Positions 12,767 through 22,370 of a stretch of DNA of 64,000 nt are shown here, piece by piece. Position 1 is the first letter of the stretch, and every line of letters starts with the position of its first letter. The notes below the pieces were generated by a model that saw nothing but the letters and a program-made list of their open reading frames with translations, did not search any database and had not been told where the DNA came from. A program made the position numbers and the translations under genes. The DNA comes from Bryopsis sp. KO-2023 (lineage: Eukaryota; Chlorophyta; Ulvophyceae; Bryopsidales; Bryopsidaceae): contig BSYQ01000011.1 in assembly GCA_030272585.1 (NCBI GenBank), positions 2,790,001 to 2,854,000 on the forward strand, given 5' to 3'.

Positions 12767-13116
12767 TGTAGTGAATCGCCTGATTCAGAGCCTGCTGGGC
12801 CCTGAATCAGGAGATCTGACTGTAGGTTGGCGAGCTGGCAGCTCAGCAGGTGTCCCTGCTGAACTGGCAGCTCAGAACATTCTGTGATCTGACCTGATAC
12901 AGTGATGGGTTCACTGTGTCAGCTCAGTAGTTGTCTGATCAGGGGATCAGGTCTTGTCAGAGGTGCTGCAGCAGGGTATTTGAGCAGCGCCTCTAGGGTA
13001 TTGGTACACTTGGTTTTAACCTAGCTTTAACCTTGTTTGGAGTGCTTTGCACCTTGGTCTCCCTTTGTTTCACCTTCAGCTTGGCTGGCAGACTTGCAGA
13101 GTCGCAAGCCGTTGCA
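12767..13116 (+). repeat. 5' LTR of the chromovirus
   Basis: 350 bp, starting tgtagtgaatcgcc and ending ccgttgca, the same as 21637-21986. The TG...CA ends and the flanking cacct duplication define the boundaries. Confidence 0.96.
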
Positions 13117-13554
13117 TTGGTTTCGGAGCATTCTTGTGGCAAGATCACAAGTGATCTTGGGAGAAGCAGAGAGTTCTGGTGAAGCAGCAGGCGCAGAGTT
13201 TTCAGGCGCAAGGTTTTTACAGAATCGATCAGGGCGCAGGGTAGCGCTGAGTGCAGGCATAGTTGGCGCAGTTTTCGCACAGTTTTGTGTAGGCGCAGTG
13301 CTGCACAGAGGTCGTTTTGTACGCAAGGTTATAGTAGAGTTTGCAGGCGTTGCCTAGCATAGAACGTTGTCAGGCGCAGGTTTTGCGCAGCAGTAAGGGG
13401 CACAGTTCAGTGCGGGCACAGACGCAGATTTGCGCAGCCTTGAGTGGTAGAGTTTTGTAGGCGCAGGTTTCGCGCAGCAGCAAGGGGGCACAGACGCAGA
13501 TTTGCGCGGCCTGAAGTGTTAGAGTTTGCGTAGCGGAACTAGGGTTGACAGTTG
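13117..13554 (+). other. 5' leader with imperfect GC-rich repeats
   Basis: This is the untranslated leader between LTR and first ORF. A block around ggcgcaggtt(t/c)...gcgcagcag...cacagacgcagatttgcgc occurs twice, near 13371-13440 and 13458-13515. No coding potential is visible. It could hold packaging signals. Confidence 0.55.
13118..13129 (+). promoter_or_regulatory. Primer-binding site TGGTTTCGGAGC
   Basis: This lies one base after the 5' LTR. It resembles the common plant initiator-Met site TGGTATCAGAGC (10 of 12 bases) but would pair with a tRNA ending GCTCCGAAACCA. The same 12-mer follows the LTR at 52453-52659, so the deviation is shared by two elements. Confidence 0.75.
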
Positions 13555-13875
13555 ATGAGCAGTGCGGGCTCAGGTTTTACAGTTGTTAGTTCTGACGAAG
13601 AGGAAGTGTCCTCTGACGGGTTTCCTAGTGAGAATCAGCCAGATCAGACTCGGACTGTACCTGCCTTTGTTTTTAGAGCAGGGCCTATCAGGGAAAACAG
13701 GGTGCAGGAACCACTGAGTCAGGTGGAGGAGAGTTCAGTTTTGGCTCCCTCGCACGATCATTATTGGGTGTTTCGTCAGGGTACTTGGATATATTCTGTT
13801 ACTTGTAGGAATCCGAACTGCCTTCTTTTGTTAGAGTGGCTTGAGAAGGAAAGGATCAGAACTAGCAACCTGTAA
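13555..13875 (+). CDS. Chromovirus accessory ORF a, 106 residues, HxH-x14-CxxPxC motif
   Basis: A small protein of unknown function starting at ATG 13555. The N-terminus is acidic and Ser-rich (SSDEEEVSSDG). The C-terminal third has HDH, 14 residues, then CRNPNC, followed by a hydrophobic/charged helix-like segment LLLLEWLEKER. The next ORF has the same His/Cys spacing, so a small zinc-binding fold is likely. It lies between the leader and gag, in sense orientation. It could be the first part of a Gag precursor made by reinitiation or readthrough; nothing in the sequence decides this. Confidence 0.55.
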   Translation: MSSAGSGFTVVSSDEEEVSSDGFPSENQPDQTRTVPAFVFRAGPIRENRVQEPLSQVEESSVLAPSHDHYWVFRQGTWIYSVTCRNPNCLLLLEWLEKERIRTSNL

Positions 13876-13902
13876 AAGAGATCTTCTGACTCTGGTTGTT
13901 GT

Positions 13903-14385
13903 ATGAGTTTTGGTAGACCTGTAGCAGTGAGAAGTAGTGAAAGTGAGGCAGAAACAGACGAGGAAACTGTGATTCAGGGTGAGGCAGAGTTTCAGGGAAA
14001 CCTGCCACCTGATCTGTTTACTTTCGCAGGGGACTGGGTTCCAGCTCCTTACAGGTTACCCAGACCGGTGCAGGTTCTGGGTCCAGTGAGACACCCGTTG
14101 GCAGTGGTGCCACCACCTCCTCTCAGAGCGCCTCCTCACGGCCACAGAAAGGCAGAACGCAGTGGTAACGTCATCAGATACTACGACTGTTCTGATCCTC
14201 AGTGTCCTATCTACAGATTGCAGAGGGCAACGCAGGAGAGGCGTGAGCAGAACGAGCAGAGGCGTGAGCAGAACGAGCTGAGGCGCAGAAGGAATGTCAG
14301 GCGGGGAGGAGCAGATGGGGGTACCAGCCCCAGATCCTTTCGATCTGCAGGCAATGAGGCAGATGATAACAGATCTGCAGAATGA
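13903..14385 (+). CDS. Chromovirus accessory ORF b, 160 residues, HxH-x14-CxxPxC motif
   Basis: It starts at ATG 13903 and overlaps the gag start by 92 bases. Its N-terminus is acidic and Ser/Glu-rich (SSESEAETDEE), followed by a Pro-rich segment. HGH, 14 residues, then CSDPQC reproduces the spacing of ORF a. The C-terminus is Arg/Glu/Gln-rich with a repeated EQNEQRREQNE pattern. The two proteins look like diverged duplicates. Function is unknown; the domain is predicted to bind zinc, on spacing alone. Confidence 0.55.
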   Translation: MSFGRPVAVRSSESEAETDEETVIQGEAEFQGNLPPDLFTFAGDWVPAPYRLPRPVQVLGPVRHPLAVVPPPPLRAPPHGHRKAERSGNVIRYYDCSDPQCPIYRLQRATQERREQNEQRREQNELRRRRNVRRGGADGGTSPRSFRSAGNEADDNRSAE

Positions 14386-15487
14386 AGTCCTTCACCTGAG
14401 GAATGTTGCTGCAAATGTCAACCATCAGATGAATGATGTTGTGCAGCAGGCTGTGGCAGAAAGGTTGCCTCAGCCACAGGCTCCAGCAGCACTGGGCAAG
14501 GCCAGAGCAAAGACACCTGATGCTTGGTATGGTGACCCTGGTGATATCCCACTGAATGAGTGGCAGGTGCAGTTGCAGACATATTTTGATGTGACAGGCA
14601 CAAGGGATTTAGAGCAGCAGGTTTTAGTGGCTGCAGGATCACTCAGGGGAGCTGCAGGTACTTGGTGGAGAGGCAGATATGAGGCTGCTCTTGCAGGCCA
14701 CCAGGAACTGCCTCAGTCACTTGTTGCTTTGGTTGAACAGCTGAGACAAGAGTTTGGCAAGGTGAACGAGAACCGTGACTTCAGAAGAGAGTGGTCTCGG
14801 TTGCGTCAGGGGCGACTTTCGGTTGCTGAGTATGTACACAAGTTTCGCAGGCTCACACTGCAGATTCATGACAGCAATCCTGGGGAAAAGCTCTTCAGGT
14901 TCATGGAGGGTCTGCACGAGCGTCTGCGGACGAAGGTTGAGATGGAAGATCCCAACACCCTCGAAAGAGCGATCGCGCTGGCGGCGACCTGGGAAGGTCC
15001 TCTTGAAAACTACCACAGAGATCGCAGTCCCAGCAGCAGACGCGCAAGGTCGCGCAGGGACAGATCGAAGAGTCGTGGCAGGTCGTTCAGCAGAGGCAGA
15101 TCCCAGAGCAGAGGTCGCAGTAGCAGTCGAGGAAGGTATAACACCGAACGCGACAGGTACCACCCGCAGCGTCAGGCACCACACTTAGGTGATCGTATGG
15201 AGGTTGATGGCCTCCAGCGTAACCGCGTGGGGTTTGATGTCAGGGAAGGTCGCAGCGGCAGTAGAGGTCGCAGCGGCAGTCGCGGTGGTGATCGCAGTTA
15301 CAGTCGCAGTAAAAGCAGAGGACGCAGTGGCAGTCCTCGCAGACACCAGAGGCAGAGACGAGCAGGAACTGGAGAGGGTTCCTCAGACAGGAGGAGCAGA
15401 ATGGATATGGGCAGATCAGCAGCCCATGTTGATTGTTACAGGTGTGGCAAGAAAGGCCACTTCGCCGCTGACTGCTCGGAAAACTAA
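14294..15487 (+). CDS. gag: Gag protein with SR-rich tail and zinc knuckle
   Basis: 397 residues from ATG 14294. The capsid/retrotransposon-gag domain lies at about 70-235, with the typical WWRGRYEA and LRQEFGKVNENRDFRREWSR segments. Then comes a long Arg/Ser/Gly region (about 243-365) made of SRGRS-type dipeptide repeats. At the end is a CCHC knuckle CYRCGKKGHFAADC. Gag packages element RNA into virus-like particles. An RS domain of this size is unusual in Gag and resembles SR splicing factors. The stop TAA (15485-15487) directly follows GGAAAAC (15478-15484), in the region where pol is open in the -1 frame. Confidence 0.92.
   Translation: MSGGEEQMGVPAPDPFDLQAMRQMITDLQNEVLHLRNVAANVNHQMNDVVQQAVAERLPQPQAPAALGKARAKTPDAWYGDPGDIPLNEWQVQLQTYFDVTGTRDLEQQVLVAAGSLRGAAGTWWRGRYEAALAGHQELPQSLVALVEQLRQEFGKVNENRDFRREWSRLRQGRLSVAEYVHKFRRLTLQIHDSNPGEKLFRFMEGLHERLRTKVEMEDPNTLERAIALAATWEGPLENYHRDRSPSSRRARSRRDRSKSRGRSFSRGRSQSRGRSSSRGRYNTERDRYHPQRQAPHLGDRMEVDGLQRNRVGFDVREGRSGSRGRSGSRGGDRSYSRSKSRGRSGSPRRHQRQRRAGTGEGSSDRRSRMDMGRSAAHVDCYRCGKKGHFAADCSEN
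15472..15487 (+). promoter_or_regulatory. Putative -1 frameshift site at the gag stop
   Basis: The pol frame is open from 15472, the gag frame ends at 15487, and pol lies in the -1 frame. GGAAAAC at 15478-15484 immediately precedes the gag TAA. It is one base away from the canonical GGGAAAC heptamer, which occupies the identical place in the second chromovirus (63647-63653). After slippage both would encode Gly-Lys-Leu-Lys. Confidence 0.55.
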
Positions 15488-18400
15488 AGAGGTCAAGGGC
15501 TGGAGAGTCCCTTGGCCGGAATGAAAAGGTGAAGGAGGACAGAAGAGGAGTGTGGGAGGGCCGGCGTAGCCACCCACACAAGGAGGCTACCATGGGGAGG
15601 GTAGCATCTGTTTCAGGGAAGCAGAACCCGGCAGGTGGTGTGCCTTGTGAAGCCACACCGAAAGGGAAGGTCGGGCGTTTGGAAAACGTTGAATTGGCGG
15701 GTACTCTGCTGGAGGCAGAGTCTCCTGCAAGTAGGTCAGTGGATGAATTGGCGGGTACTCTGCTGGAGGCAGAGTCTCCTGCGAGTAGGTCAGTGGATGA
15801 ATTAGTGGGTGCTGCTGCAGGGGCAGTAGCATCTGCAGGAATTTTGAAGGAGGTTTCCGGGAATGAGGAGGCTGGTCGGTCGAGTGGAACCACCACCTCT
15901 CAGGTCCCTGAGGCAGGAGGTGCAGGGCCAGGCGGGGCCACACCTGACCTGCATGAGTTTTCTGTGCATGTGAGTGCTGACAGTGATCTGAGGGCAGACA
16001 CTGCAGACTCGTTTTCAGTGAGAGAGGAATCTGAGCTGGGCAGACCTAATGAAGTTTGCTTTCAAGGACATAGCTTAGATGAACCCCCACTTTTGAAGTT
16101 GAGAGGAGTCCATGGGGGGACTCAAGGGATGTTGAAGACCACAGGAACTGTGGCAGGTTGTTTTTCTCGAATATTGATAGATAGTGGGGCAACTGACAAT
16201 TTTGTTTCAAAAGATTGGTTGCTTGAAAATGGCATTCAGACAGAAGCTGCTGAGGTACTGACTGAGGTGCAGTTAGCAGATGGTAAAACCTCAGAAAAGG
16301 TAGAAAAAGAGCTGCAGGCCAGTGTCGAAATGGGCAGGTTTGTATCAGAGGAAAAGATGTATGCCATAACACTAGGGAGGTACGACCTGGTGTTAGGAAT
16401 GTCTTGGTTAAGCAAACACAACCCTGTTATAGATTGGCAAAAGAAGTTGTTGGTCTTGCAGACACCTCAGGGAGCAGTCAATCTCAGAATGCAGACTGGT
16501 AGAGTAGAGGATTGCAGTACAGCAGAGTTGGATCTGATGTCTGCAGCAGAGTTCGCACAGGCTGCTCGCAAGGGCAGACCTATGTATTTACTTCATTTGA
16601 GAGAAGTGGATGTTGAGCATGCAATAAATGGATTAGAAAGTACTGAAGCAGTAAAAGGAAGTTTTGCAGATACAGACTCAGAGGAAGAAAGAGAAGCTTT
16701 GCAGTTGGAAAAAGAAATCAGAAAAGAGTTTCAGGATTTGTTCAAAGAAGAACTGCCTCAGGAGTTACCTCCTGACAGAGGTGTTAACCACAAGATAGAA
16801 CTTGTGGAAGGGGCAGAACCAGTAAAGAAGGGACTTTACAGGGCTAGTTTTGCAGAAAGAGAAGAACTGAAAAAGCAGTTGGCAGAGTTGCTGAAACAGG
16901 GTTTTATCAGACCTAGCAAGTCACCCTGGGGATCACCAGTTTTATTCGTTCCAAAGAAAAATGGGAAGTTGAGAATGTGTGTCGATTTCAGGGCACTGAA
17001 TAAACTGACAGTGAAAAACAGGTATCCTATTCCAAGGATTGAGGAGTTGCTAGATCAGATTCAGGGAGCTCGTTGTTTCAGTAAAATAGATCTCTGCTCA
17101 GGTTATCATCAAGTGCGGTTGGACCCTGCAGATTCAGAAAAGACGGCCTTCCGCACTAGATATGGGCTTTTTGAATATGTGGTTCTTCCTTTTGGGCTGA
17201 CAAATGCCCCTGCCACCTTTATGAACACCATGAACCATGTTCTTCATGATTTCTTGGATATTTTCTGCATAGTTTATTTGGATGACATTTTGGTTTACAG
17301 CAGGAATTGGGCTGAACACAAGGTTCACTTGCAGAAAGTGTTGCAGAGACTGAGGGAACAGAAACTGTATGCTTCAGCTACTAAGTGTGATATCTGCAAG
17401 ATGCAGGTGGAGTTTTTGGGGCATGAAGTGAGTGCTGCAGGTATACAGGTGTTGCAGAGCAAAGTGCAGATCATCAGGGACTGGCCTCCCTTAACGTCAG
17501 TGAAGGACCTCAGATCCTTCCTTGGCCTGGCAAATTACTACAGAAGGTTCATCAAGGACTTCTCTGCCAGGGCTAAGCCATTGACTGCCTTGCTGAAGAA
17601 GGAAGCAAGCTGGCAATGGACAGAAAGGGAAGCTGCGTCAATGCAGGATATTAAGGAGGCATTGATGTCTGCACCAGTGTTGTTGGTGCCTGACCCAGGA
17701 TTGAAGTTTGAAGTCACCACTGATGCTTCAGACTACGCTATTGGAGCAGTCCTTACGCAGGACCATGGGCAGGGTCAGCAGCCTGTGGCTTATGAAAGCA
17801 GGAAACTGCAACCTGCAGAACTGAATTATGCTACCCATGAGAAGGAGCTCTTGGCCATTGTACATGCACTCAAGGTGTGGAGGCACTATCTGGATGCTCA
17901 GGAATTTGTGGTGCACACTGATCATGCACCACTGAAGTATCTGCAGACTCAGCCTCAGTTGTCCAAGAGGCAGGCAAGGTGGATGGAGACCTTGCAATCC
18001 TTCAAGTTTGAGATTAAGTACAGACCTGGAAGAGATAATGTGGTGGCAGATGCACTAAGCAGGGCCACACATCAGACTGCAAAGGAGCAGCCTGAAGTTA
18101 ATGCACAAGCAAGATTGGACCTGACCCAGGGATTTCAGGAGGAGGTCAAGGAGGCCTATCAAAAGGATCCTTTATGCAAGCAATTGATTGAGGCAAACTA
18201 CAGACCAGCTCATGTAAAGTGGGATGGTCAGAGGCTTTGGAGAAGGGTTTGCAATGCCTGGAAATGGTGGATACCTGATGCAGACGGGCTCAGGGAGAAG
18301 TTGCTCCATGACTGCCATGAATCAGCATTGGCAGGACATCTGGGCAGACGAAAAACGCTGGTCAGAGTGCAGGCGCATTACTTCTGGCCACGCATTTCAG

Positions 18401-19572
18401 GCACAGTGCAGAAGTATGTCAAGAATTGCATCCCCTGTCAGAGAAATAAGGCTTCTAATCAGAGGCCTTTGGGTAAGCTGCAGCCTCTGCCTATTCCTGA
18501 TGGCAGGTGGTCCAGTGTTTCAATGGATTTTGTAGGCCCTTTGCCTAAAACCAGGAAGGGGTCAGATTATTTGCTTGTGGTAGTGGACAGATTCAGTAAG
18601 ATGTTGCGCTTGATTCCAACCAAACAAACGGTCACTGCAGCAGGTGTTGCAGATTTATTCTTTCAGAATGTAGTTCGTTTCTTTGGGTTGCCTCAAGAGA
18701 TTGTTTCGGATAGAGACAGTCGGTTCACTAGTAATTTTTGGAGAGCTCTGTGGAAGAGAGCAAATACTAGATTGGCAATGTCTAGTAGTTACCCCCCTGA
18801 GACAGACGGGCAGACAGAAAGGGCTAACAGAACTGTGCAGGAGATTCTGCGAAGTTATGTTGAGCCTGCAGGTGCAGATTGGGAAGAGCATTTGGCTGCT
18901 GCAGAGTTTGCTTACAACTCCAGCATCAATGCCACTACAGGGTTCTCTCCCTTTTTCCTCATGTACGGGCAGAATCCCCGAACTCCTGCAAGTGCTGTAG
19001 CAACTACAGCCTGCCCTGCGGTGGATGATTGGTGGACTACTTGGCAGCAAGCTCTGCTTGCTGGCAGAGACAACATTGCTCAAGCTCAGGATCGACAACG
19101 CCAGGTGGCGGATCAAACCAGGCGGGGAGGGGGCTTTGAGCCAGGCGAAAAAGTTTTTCTGGCAACCAAGGACTTACCCCTACCTGATGTGCTGAGCAGG
19201 AAACTAACTGCAAAGTTCTGTGGGCCATTTGAGGTGGTAGAAAGGCTGTCAGAGGTGGCAGTCAGGTTGAGGCTGCCAGGGCATTGGCGAATCCATGATG
19301 TGTTTCATGTGTCCAAGCTGAAGCCTGCCTTTATTGATCAGGAGGGCAGTTTTCCAGCCAGGAGGACACATGCACTGCAGCCTGAACCAGAGCTGGTTGA
19401 GGGGCAAGAGGAATACCTGGTGGACAGGATTCTTGCAGAAAGGACTGTCAGAGGCAGGAAGCAGTACCTTGTCAGGTGGCAGGGCTATGACCAATCAGAG
19501 GATACGTGGGAGCCTGCCAGAAACTTGCGAAACGCACCGGACAAGTTACGTGAGTTTGAGATGAGGAGCTGA
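15488..19572 (+). CDS. pol: Pol polyprotein: protease, RT, RNase H, integrase, chromodomain
   Basis: The continuous frame ends at 19572; the first in-frame ATG is 15592, but expression is more likely by -1 frameshift from gag. Counting residues from 15529, the aspartic protease has DSGATDNF at 218. The RT has LPFGLTNAP and YLDDILVYS near 580. RNase H has VTTDASDYAIGAVL near 730. Integrase has an HHCC finger near 937-973 and a D,D-x-E core: SMDFVGPLP, SDRDSRFTSNFW, TDGQTERANRTVQ. A chromodomain (EEYLVDRILAERTVRGRKQY..WQGYDQSEDTWEP) closes the protein. The chromodomain places it in the chromovirus branch, whose members favour heterochromatin. No stops or frameshifts are seen. An 18-residue tandem duplication lies N-terminal to the protease. 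Confidence 0.96.
15691..15798 (+). repeat. 54-bp in-frame tandem duplication in pol
   Basis: Two copies start at gaattggcgggtactctg (15691 and 15745) and encode ELAGTLLEAESPASRSVD twice, with one silent difference (caa/cga region). A diverged start of a third copy follows (ELVG). Confidence 0.9.
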
Positions 19573-19764
19573 AAGGACTTGGCCAAGCAGAGGTGACAGG
19601 TTGATACCTCTGACAGACTGAATCAACCCCGACAGAAACGGAAATAGGAGTGCAGTATACTGCAGCAGGAAACTGTCTAGCAAGTTACGTGCGCAGAGCA
19701 GGAAGAGAGAAAGAGGAGCCTATCGTTCGAAAAAAAAAAAAAAAAAAAAAAGGAAGGAGTCAAC

Positions 19765-20625
19765 ATGGAACCAGCAAACCAGGCCGCCCTTATCGTCTCA
19801 ACCCCCGCTAGCAGCAGTGAACCAGCAGAGACTGCCCCTGTGGTTATCCCTGCGGCAGCGGTGGAGAAAGCCGACGTGATCGAGGGGGCAGATGAGGTTG
19901 TGGCGTTTGAGGAGGCGGTGCAGGTCCTGCGGAAGAGGGCAGTCGACGTTGCGGAGTTGGAAAGGCTGAGGAGCAAGTGTCAAAAGGTGGAGCAGGAGAA
20001 GTGGAAGCTGCAAGGGTCTCTGAGTGCTGCCGAGAGTGAGCTGAAAGCGTGGCGAGAGTGGGCGAAGAAAATGCCGGTAACGCGGTTGGAGTCCGAAGAG
20101 GAGTTGTCCTTCGGCTTCCTGGACACAGGGCTCCCTGAACCAGAAAAACCTGCAGCAGACCAAAAGAGTGAGATGGAGACGGCGCTGAAAGAAACGGGAC
20201 GTGGCTGTTCGCTTTGCTTCAAGACGGCGAGGTCTCTTGGGGCACCAGTGCGGGAGCTTCCATGTGGGAAGCACCGGGTATGCTGCAGGGACCTCTGTGT
20301 CCAGAGACTCTGGTACGCGCCAGACGTAACGGTGGAGAGGACGAACCCAGACGGGAGCTTGGAGGTGGTTGGACGACTCAGCGGAACGCGAAAGGGGGTC
20401 TCGGTGGATGCGACGAAAGAGTGCGGGCTGTGCAAGCTGCGGGAGCACACGGTCATGGCGCCGAGGGTGCTGACGTCTTTGCGGATTGCGGTCATCAGTC
20501 CACCCCTGCCAACGCAGCCAGCCTCCCCGGGACGAACCAATCGTGACTGCGTGCCGCTTCGAGAGATCCGCTGGAGTGTGCCCGCGCTTGCGCCAAAGAG
20601 GGGCTTGAAACGTCCGGCGACCTGA
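19765..20625 (+). CDS. Extra 3' ORF of the chromovirus: coiled coil plus RING-like Cys/His cluster
   Basis: 286 residues from ATG 19765, in sense, between pol and the 3' LTR, where retroviruses carry env. No signal peptide or membrane segment is visible, so it is not an envelope. Residues 45-100 form a heptad-like coiled coil. Residues 148-178 read C-x2-C-x15-C-x2-H-x2-C-C-x3-C, and ELPCGKHRVCCRDLC looks like a RING core. Another CGLC pair follows at 220-223. RING domains act as ubiquitin E3 ligases, but here the inner spacing is irregular, so activity is inference. It could be a captured host gene. A poly-A run at 19731-19751 just upstream may mark an old retroposed junction. Confidence 0.6.
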   Translation: MEPANQAALIVSTPASSSEPAETAPVVIPAAAVEKADVIEGADEVVAFEEAVQVLRKRAVDVAELERLRSKCQKVEQEKWKLQGSLSAAESELKAWREWAKKMPVTRLESEEELSFGFLDTGLPEPEKPAADQKSEMETALKETGRGCSLCFKTARSLGAPVRELPCGKHRVCCRDLCVQRLWYAPDVTVERTNPDGSLEVVGRLSGTRKGVSVDATKECGLCKLREHTVMAPRVLTSLRIAVISPPLPTQPASPGRTNRDCVPLREIRWSVPALAPKRGLKRPAT

Positions 20626-20685
20626 GGCAGGAATCGACAGGAGGTGTGATCATGGGAGTTGTGACAGGATTTGAATGTGGTTTGC

Positions 20686-20840
20686 TCAGTGTGTTGGAAG
20701 TGGAATTTTTCAGGCAGGGTTAAACCCTTAGGGCTGTCCAGTTTCTGGTGATCAGTGTGTTGGAAGTGGAATTTTTCAGGCAGGGTTAAACCCTTAGGGC
20801 TGTCCAGTTTCTGGTGATCAGTGTGTTGGAGGTGGACAAG
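20686..20840 (+). repeat. 66-bp tandem repeat, two full copies and a partial third
   Basis: The unit tcagtgtgttggaagtgg... starts at 20686 and 20752; a third, diverging copy starts at 20818. It lies in the non-coding stretch between the 3' ORF and the 3' LTR. Confidence 0.92.
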
Positions 20841-21636
20841 GATTTCTTTTGCAGTTTCTGATCAGGTTGAGATGAAAACTCTGAAGTTTGCAACCTGTTT
20901 TTGGTTATAAAAATGGTTCACCTGTTGATACATTGCAAGTCCAGCAGGGGTAAGATGTTATTGCTAGAGAATTCCATGTTTGCAATCTGAAATAAGAGTG
21001 ACTGAATTAGCAAAAGGGGGAGTAAAGAATTGCATGGTGACCTTTGAAGGAAGTCCAGTCAAATGGATTTTTATCTTTGTGAGGTTGGTATTTGTTGCCA
21101 CTGGAGTATGGCTGATTAAAAGGGCAGATACAACAACCTGCATAGGAGTTTTTATTTTAGTTTTGAATGTGGAAATTGGTTGGCAAATCAGTGGCAGAAT
21201 TACAACACTTGAGGGGTTGAAGAATGAGAAATTTGGGTTCTATGTTAGACTGCAGATGGAGTGCAGTGTTTGCTTGAAAGGAGGACTCTGATTTCTATAT
21301 TACAGGTCCATGGATAGTTTGTTGTGCTGAAACATTTTTGTGGGGAATTTGGTCCCTGTGAAAGTTATGGTTGTGTCAGAGTTAGCAATTTCCAGTGGCA
21401 GGACTTGGGATGATTACATTCATTTTTGGACTTGATTATCAGTGACTGAAATCTGAAAGATGTTTTATTTTAATTCAATACATTGGGTTTGGTCTGAGTT
21501 GCAGATATGAGTTTTCATTGGCAGAAGTGTGGACTGGAAGTTATTCACTGATATGGGTTTTCCTTAGCACTTACAGTCTTGGGGTTTTTCCTTTCTAAGT
21601 TGCAGTAGGGGCTACTGCAGTTCAGGTGGGGAGGAA
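20841..21636 (+). other. 3' non-coding region and polypurine tract of the chromovirus
   Basis: No convincing ORF. It ends in the purine tract aggtggggaggaa (21624-21636), which would prime plus-strand synthesis directly before the 3' LTR. Confidence 0.7.
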
Positions 21637-21986
21637 TGTAGTGAATCGCCTGATTCAGAGCCTGCTGGGCCCTGAATCAGGAGATCTGACTGTAGGTTGG
21701 CGAGCTGGCAGCTCAGCAGGTGTCCCTGCTGAACTGGCAGCTCAGAACATTCTGTGATCTGACCTGATACAGTGATGGGTTCACTGTGTCAGCTCAGTAG
21801 TTGTCTGATCAGGGGATCAGGTCTTGTCAGAGGTGCTGCAGCAGGGTATTTGAGCAGCGCCTCTAGGGTATTGGTACACTTGGTTTTAACCTAGCTTTAA
21901 CCTTGTTTGGAGTGCTTTGCACCTTGGTCTCCCTTTGTTTCACCTTCAGCTTGGCTGGCAGACTTGCAGAGTCGCAAGCCGTTGCA
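21637..21986 (+). repeat. 3' LTR of the chromovirus
   Basis: 350 bp, the same as 12767-13116 on reading, followed by the target duplication cacct (21987-21991). Confidence 0.96.
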
Positions 21987-22370
21987 CACCTCCAGAAACA
22001 CCTTCGGGTGGTGACTTGTGGGCATTTTCGTAAACCGATCAATTGACCAATCAATTGATTATGGGACCGATCATGATCGGAATCAATTGATCATGATACC
22101 GATCTGATCGGATAATACGATCCCGATCACGATCTCGATCAAGCGTCGGACCCCGTCGGCACCTGATCGGCAGTTTTTGATCGGCCGACCACGATCAGGC
22201 CGATCAAAAACTGCCGATCAGGTGGGGCGACCGATCTGATCGATGATCAGCCCTGGCAGGTCTGATCGACGACCGATCAGATCGGTGATCGGCCGATCAC
22301 GATCATGATCGGTCTCCCGGTTGATCGGAGACCGATCTGATCGTGATCGGATCCATAGTATGGCGGTGCA

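Larger units (their letters stand above)
12767..21986 (+). mobile_element. Complete Ty3/gypsy chromovirus with extra ORFs, 9220 bp
   Basis: Two 350-bp LTRs (12767-13116 and 21637-21986) begin tgtag and end gttgca; reading them side by side I find no difference. The 5-bp target duplication is cacct (12762-12766 and 21987-21991). A primer site lies one base after the 5' LTR, and a polypurine tract aggtggggaggaa directly precedes the 3' LTR. Order of parts: two small ORFs, gag, pol with protease-RT-RNase H-integrase-chromodomain, then an extra 3' ORF. It is inserted in the right arm of element A. Identical LTRs and open frames indicate a very recent insertion and a possibly active copy. Confidence 0.96.
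12031..22361. mobile_element. Element A: GATCGG-armed inverted-repeat element with two tRNA-like cores, carrying a nested LTR retrotransposon
   Basis: It is flanked by exact 9-bp direct repeats ggcggtgca (12022-12030 and 22362-22370). Termini are inverted: catactatgga at the left against the complement of tccatagtat at the right. Both arms (12031-about 12640 and, in reverse, 22361-21992 plus 12766-12665) are dominated by GATC/GATCGG/CGATC motifs. Their inner ends match closely, for example tttacgaaaatgcccacaag. The centre has divergent tRNA-like sequences. Without the nested retrotransposon the element is only about 1.1 kb and has no coding sequence, so it is non-autonomous. Nine-bp duplications and terminal inverted repeats are typical of Mutator-like elements; that affiliation is inference. 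Confidence 0.85.

Noticed and set aside
19765-20625. Envelope protein in the chromovirus
   Set aside because: No signal peptide, no transmembrane helix and no glycoprotein-like Cys pattern; the protein looks cytosolic with a zinc-binding core.
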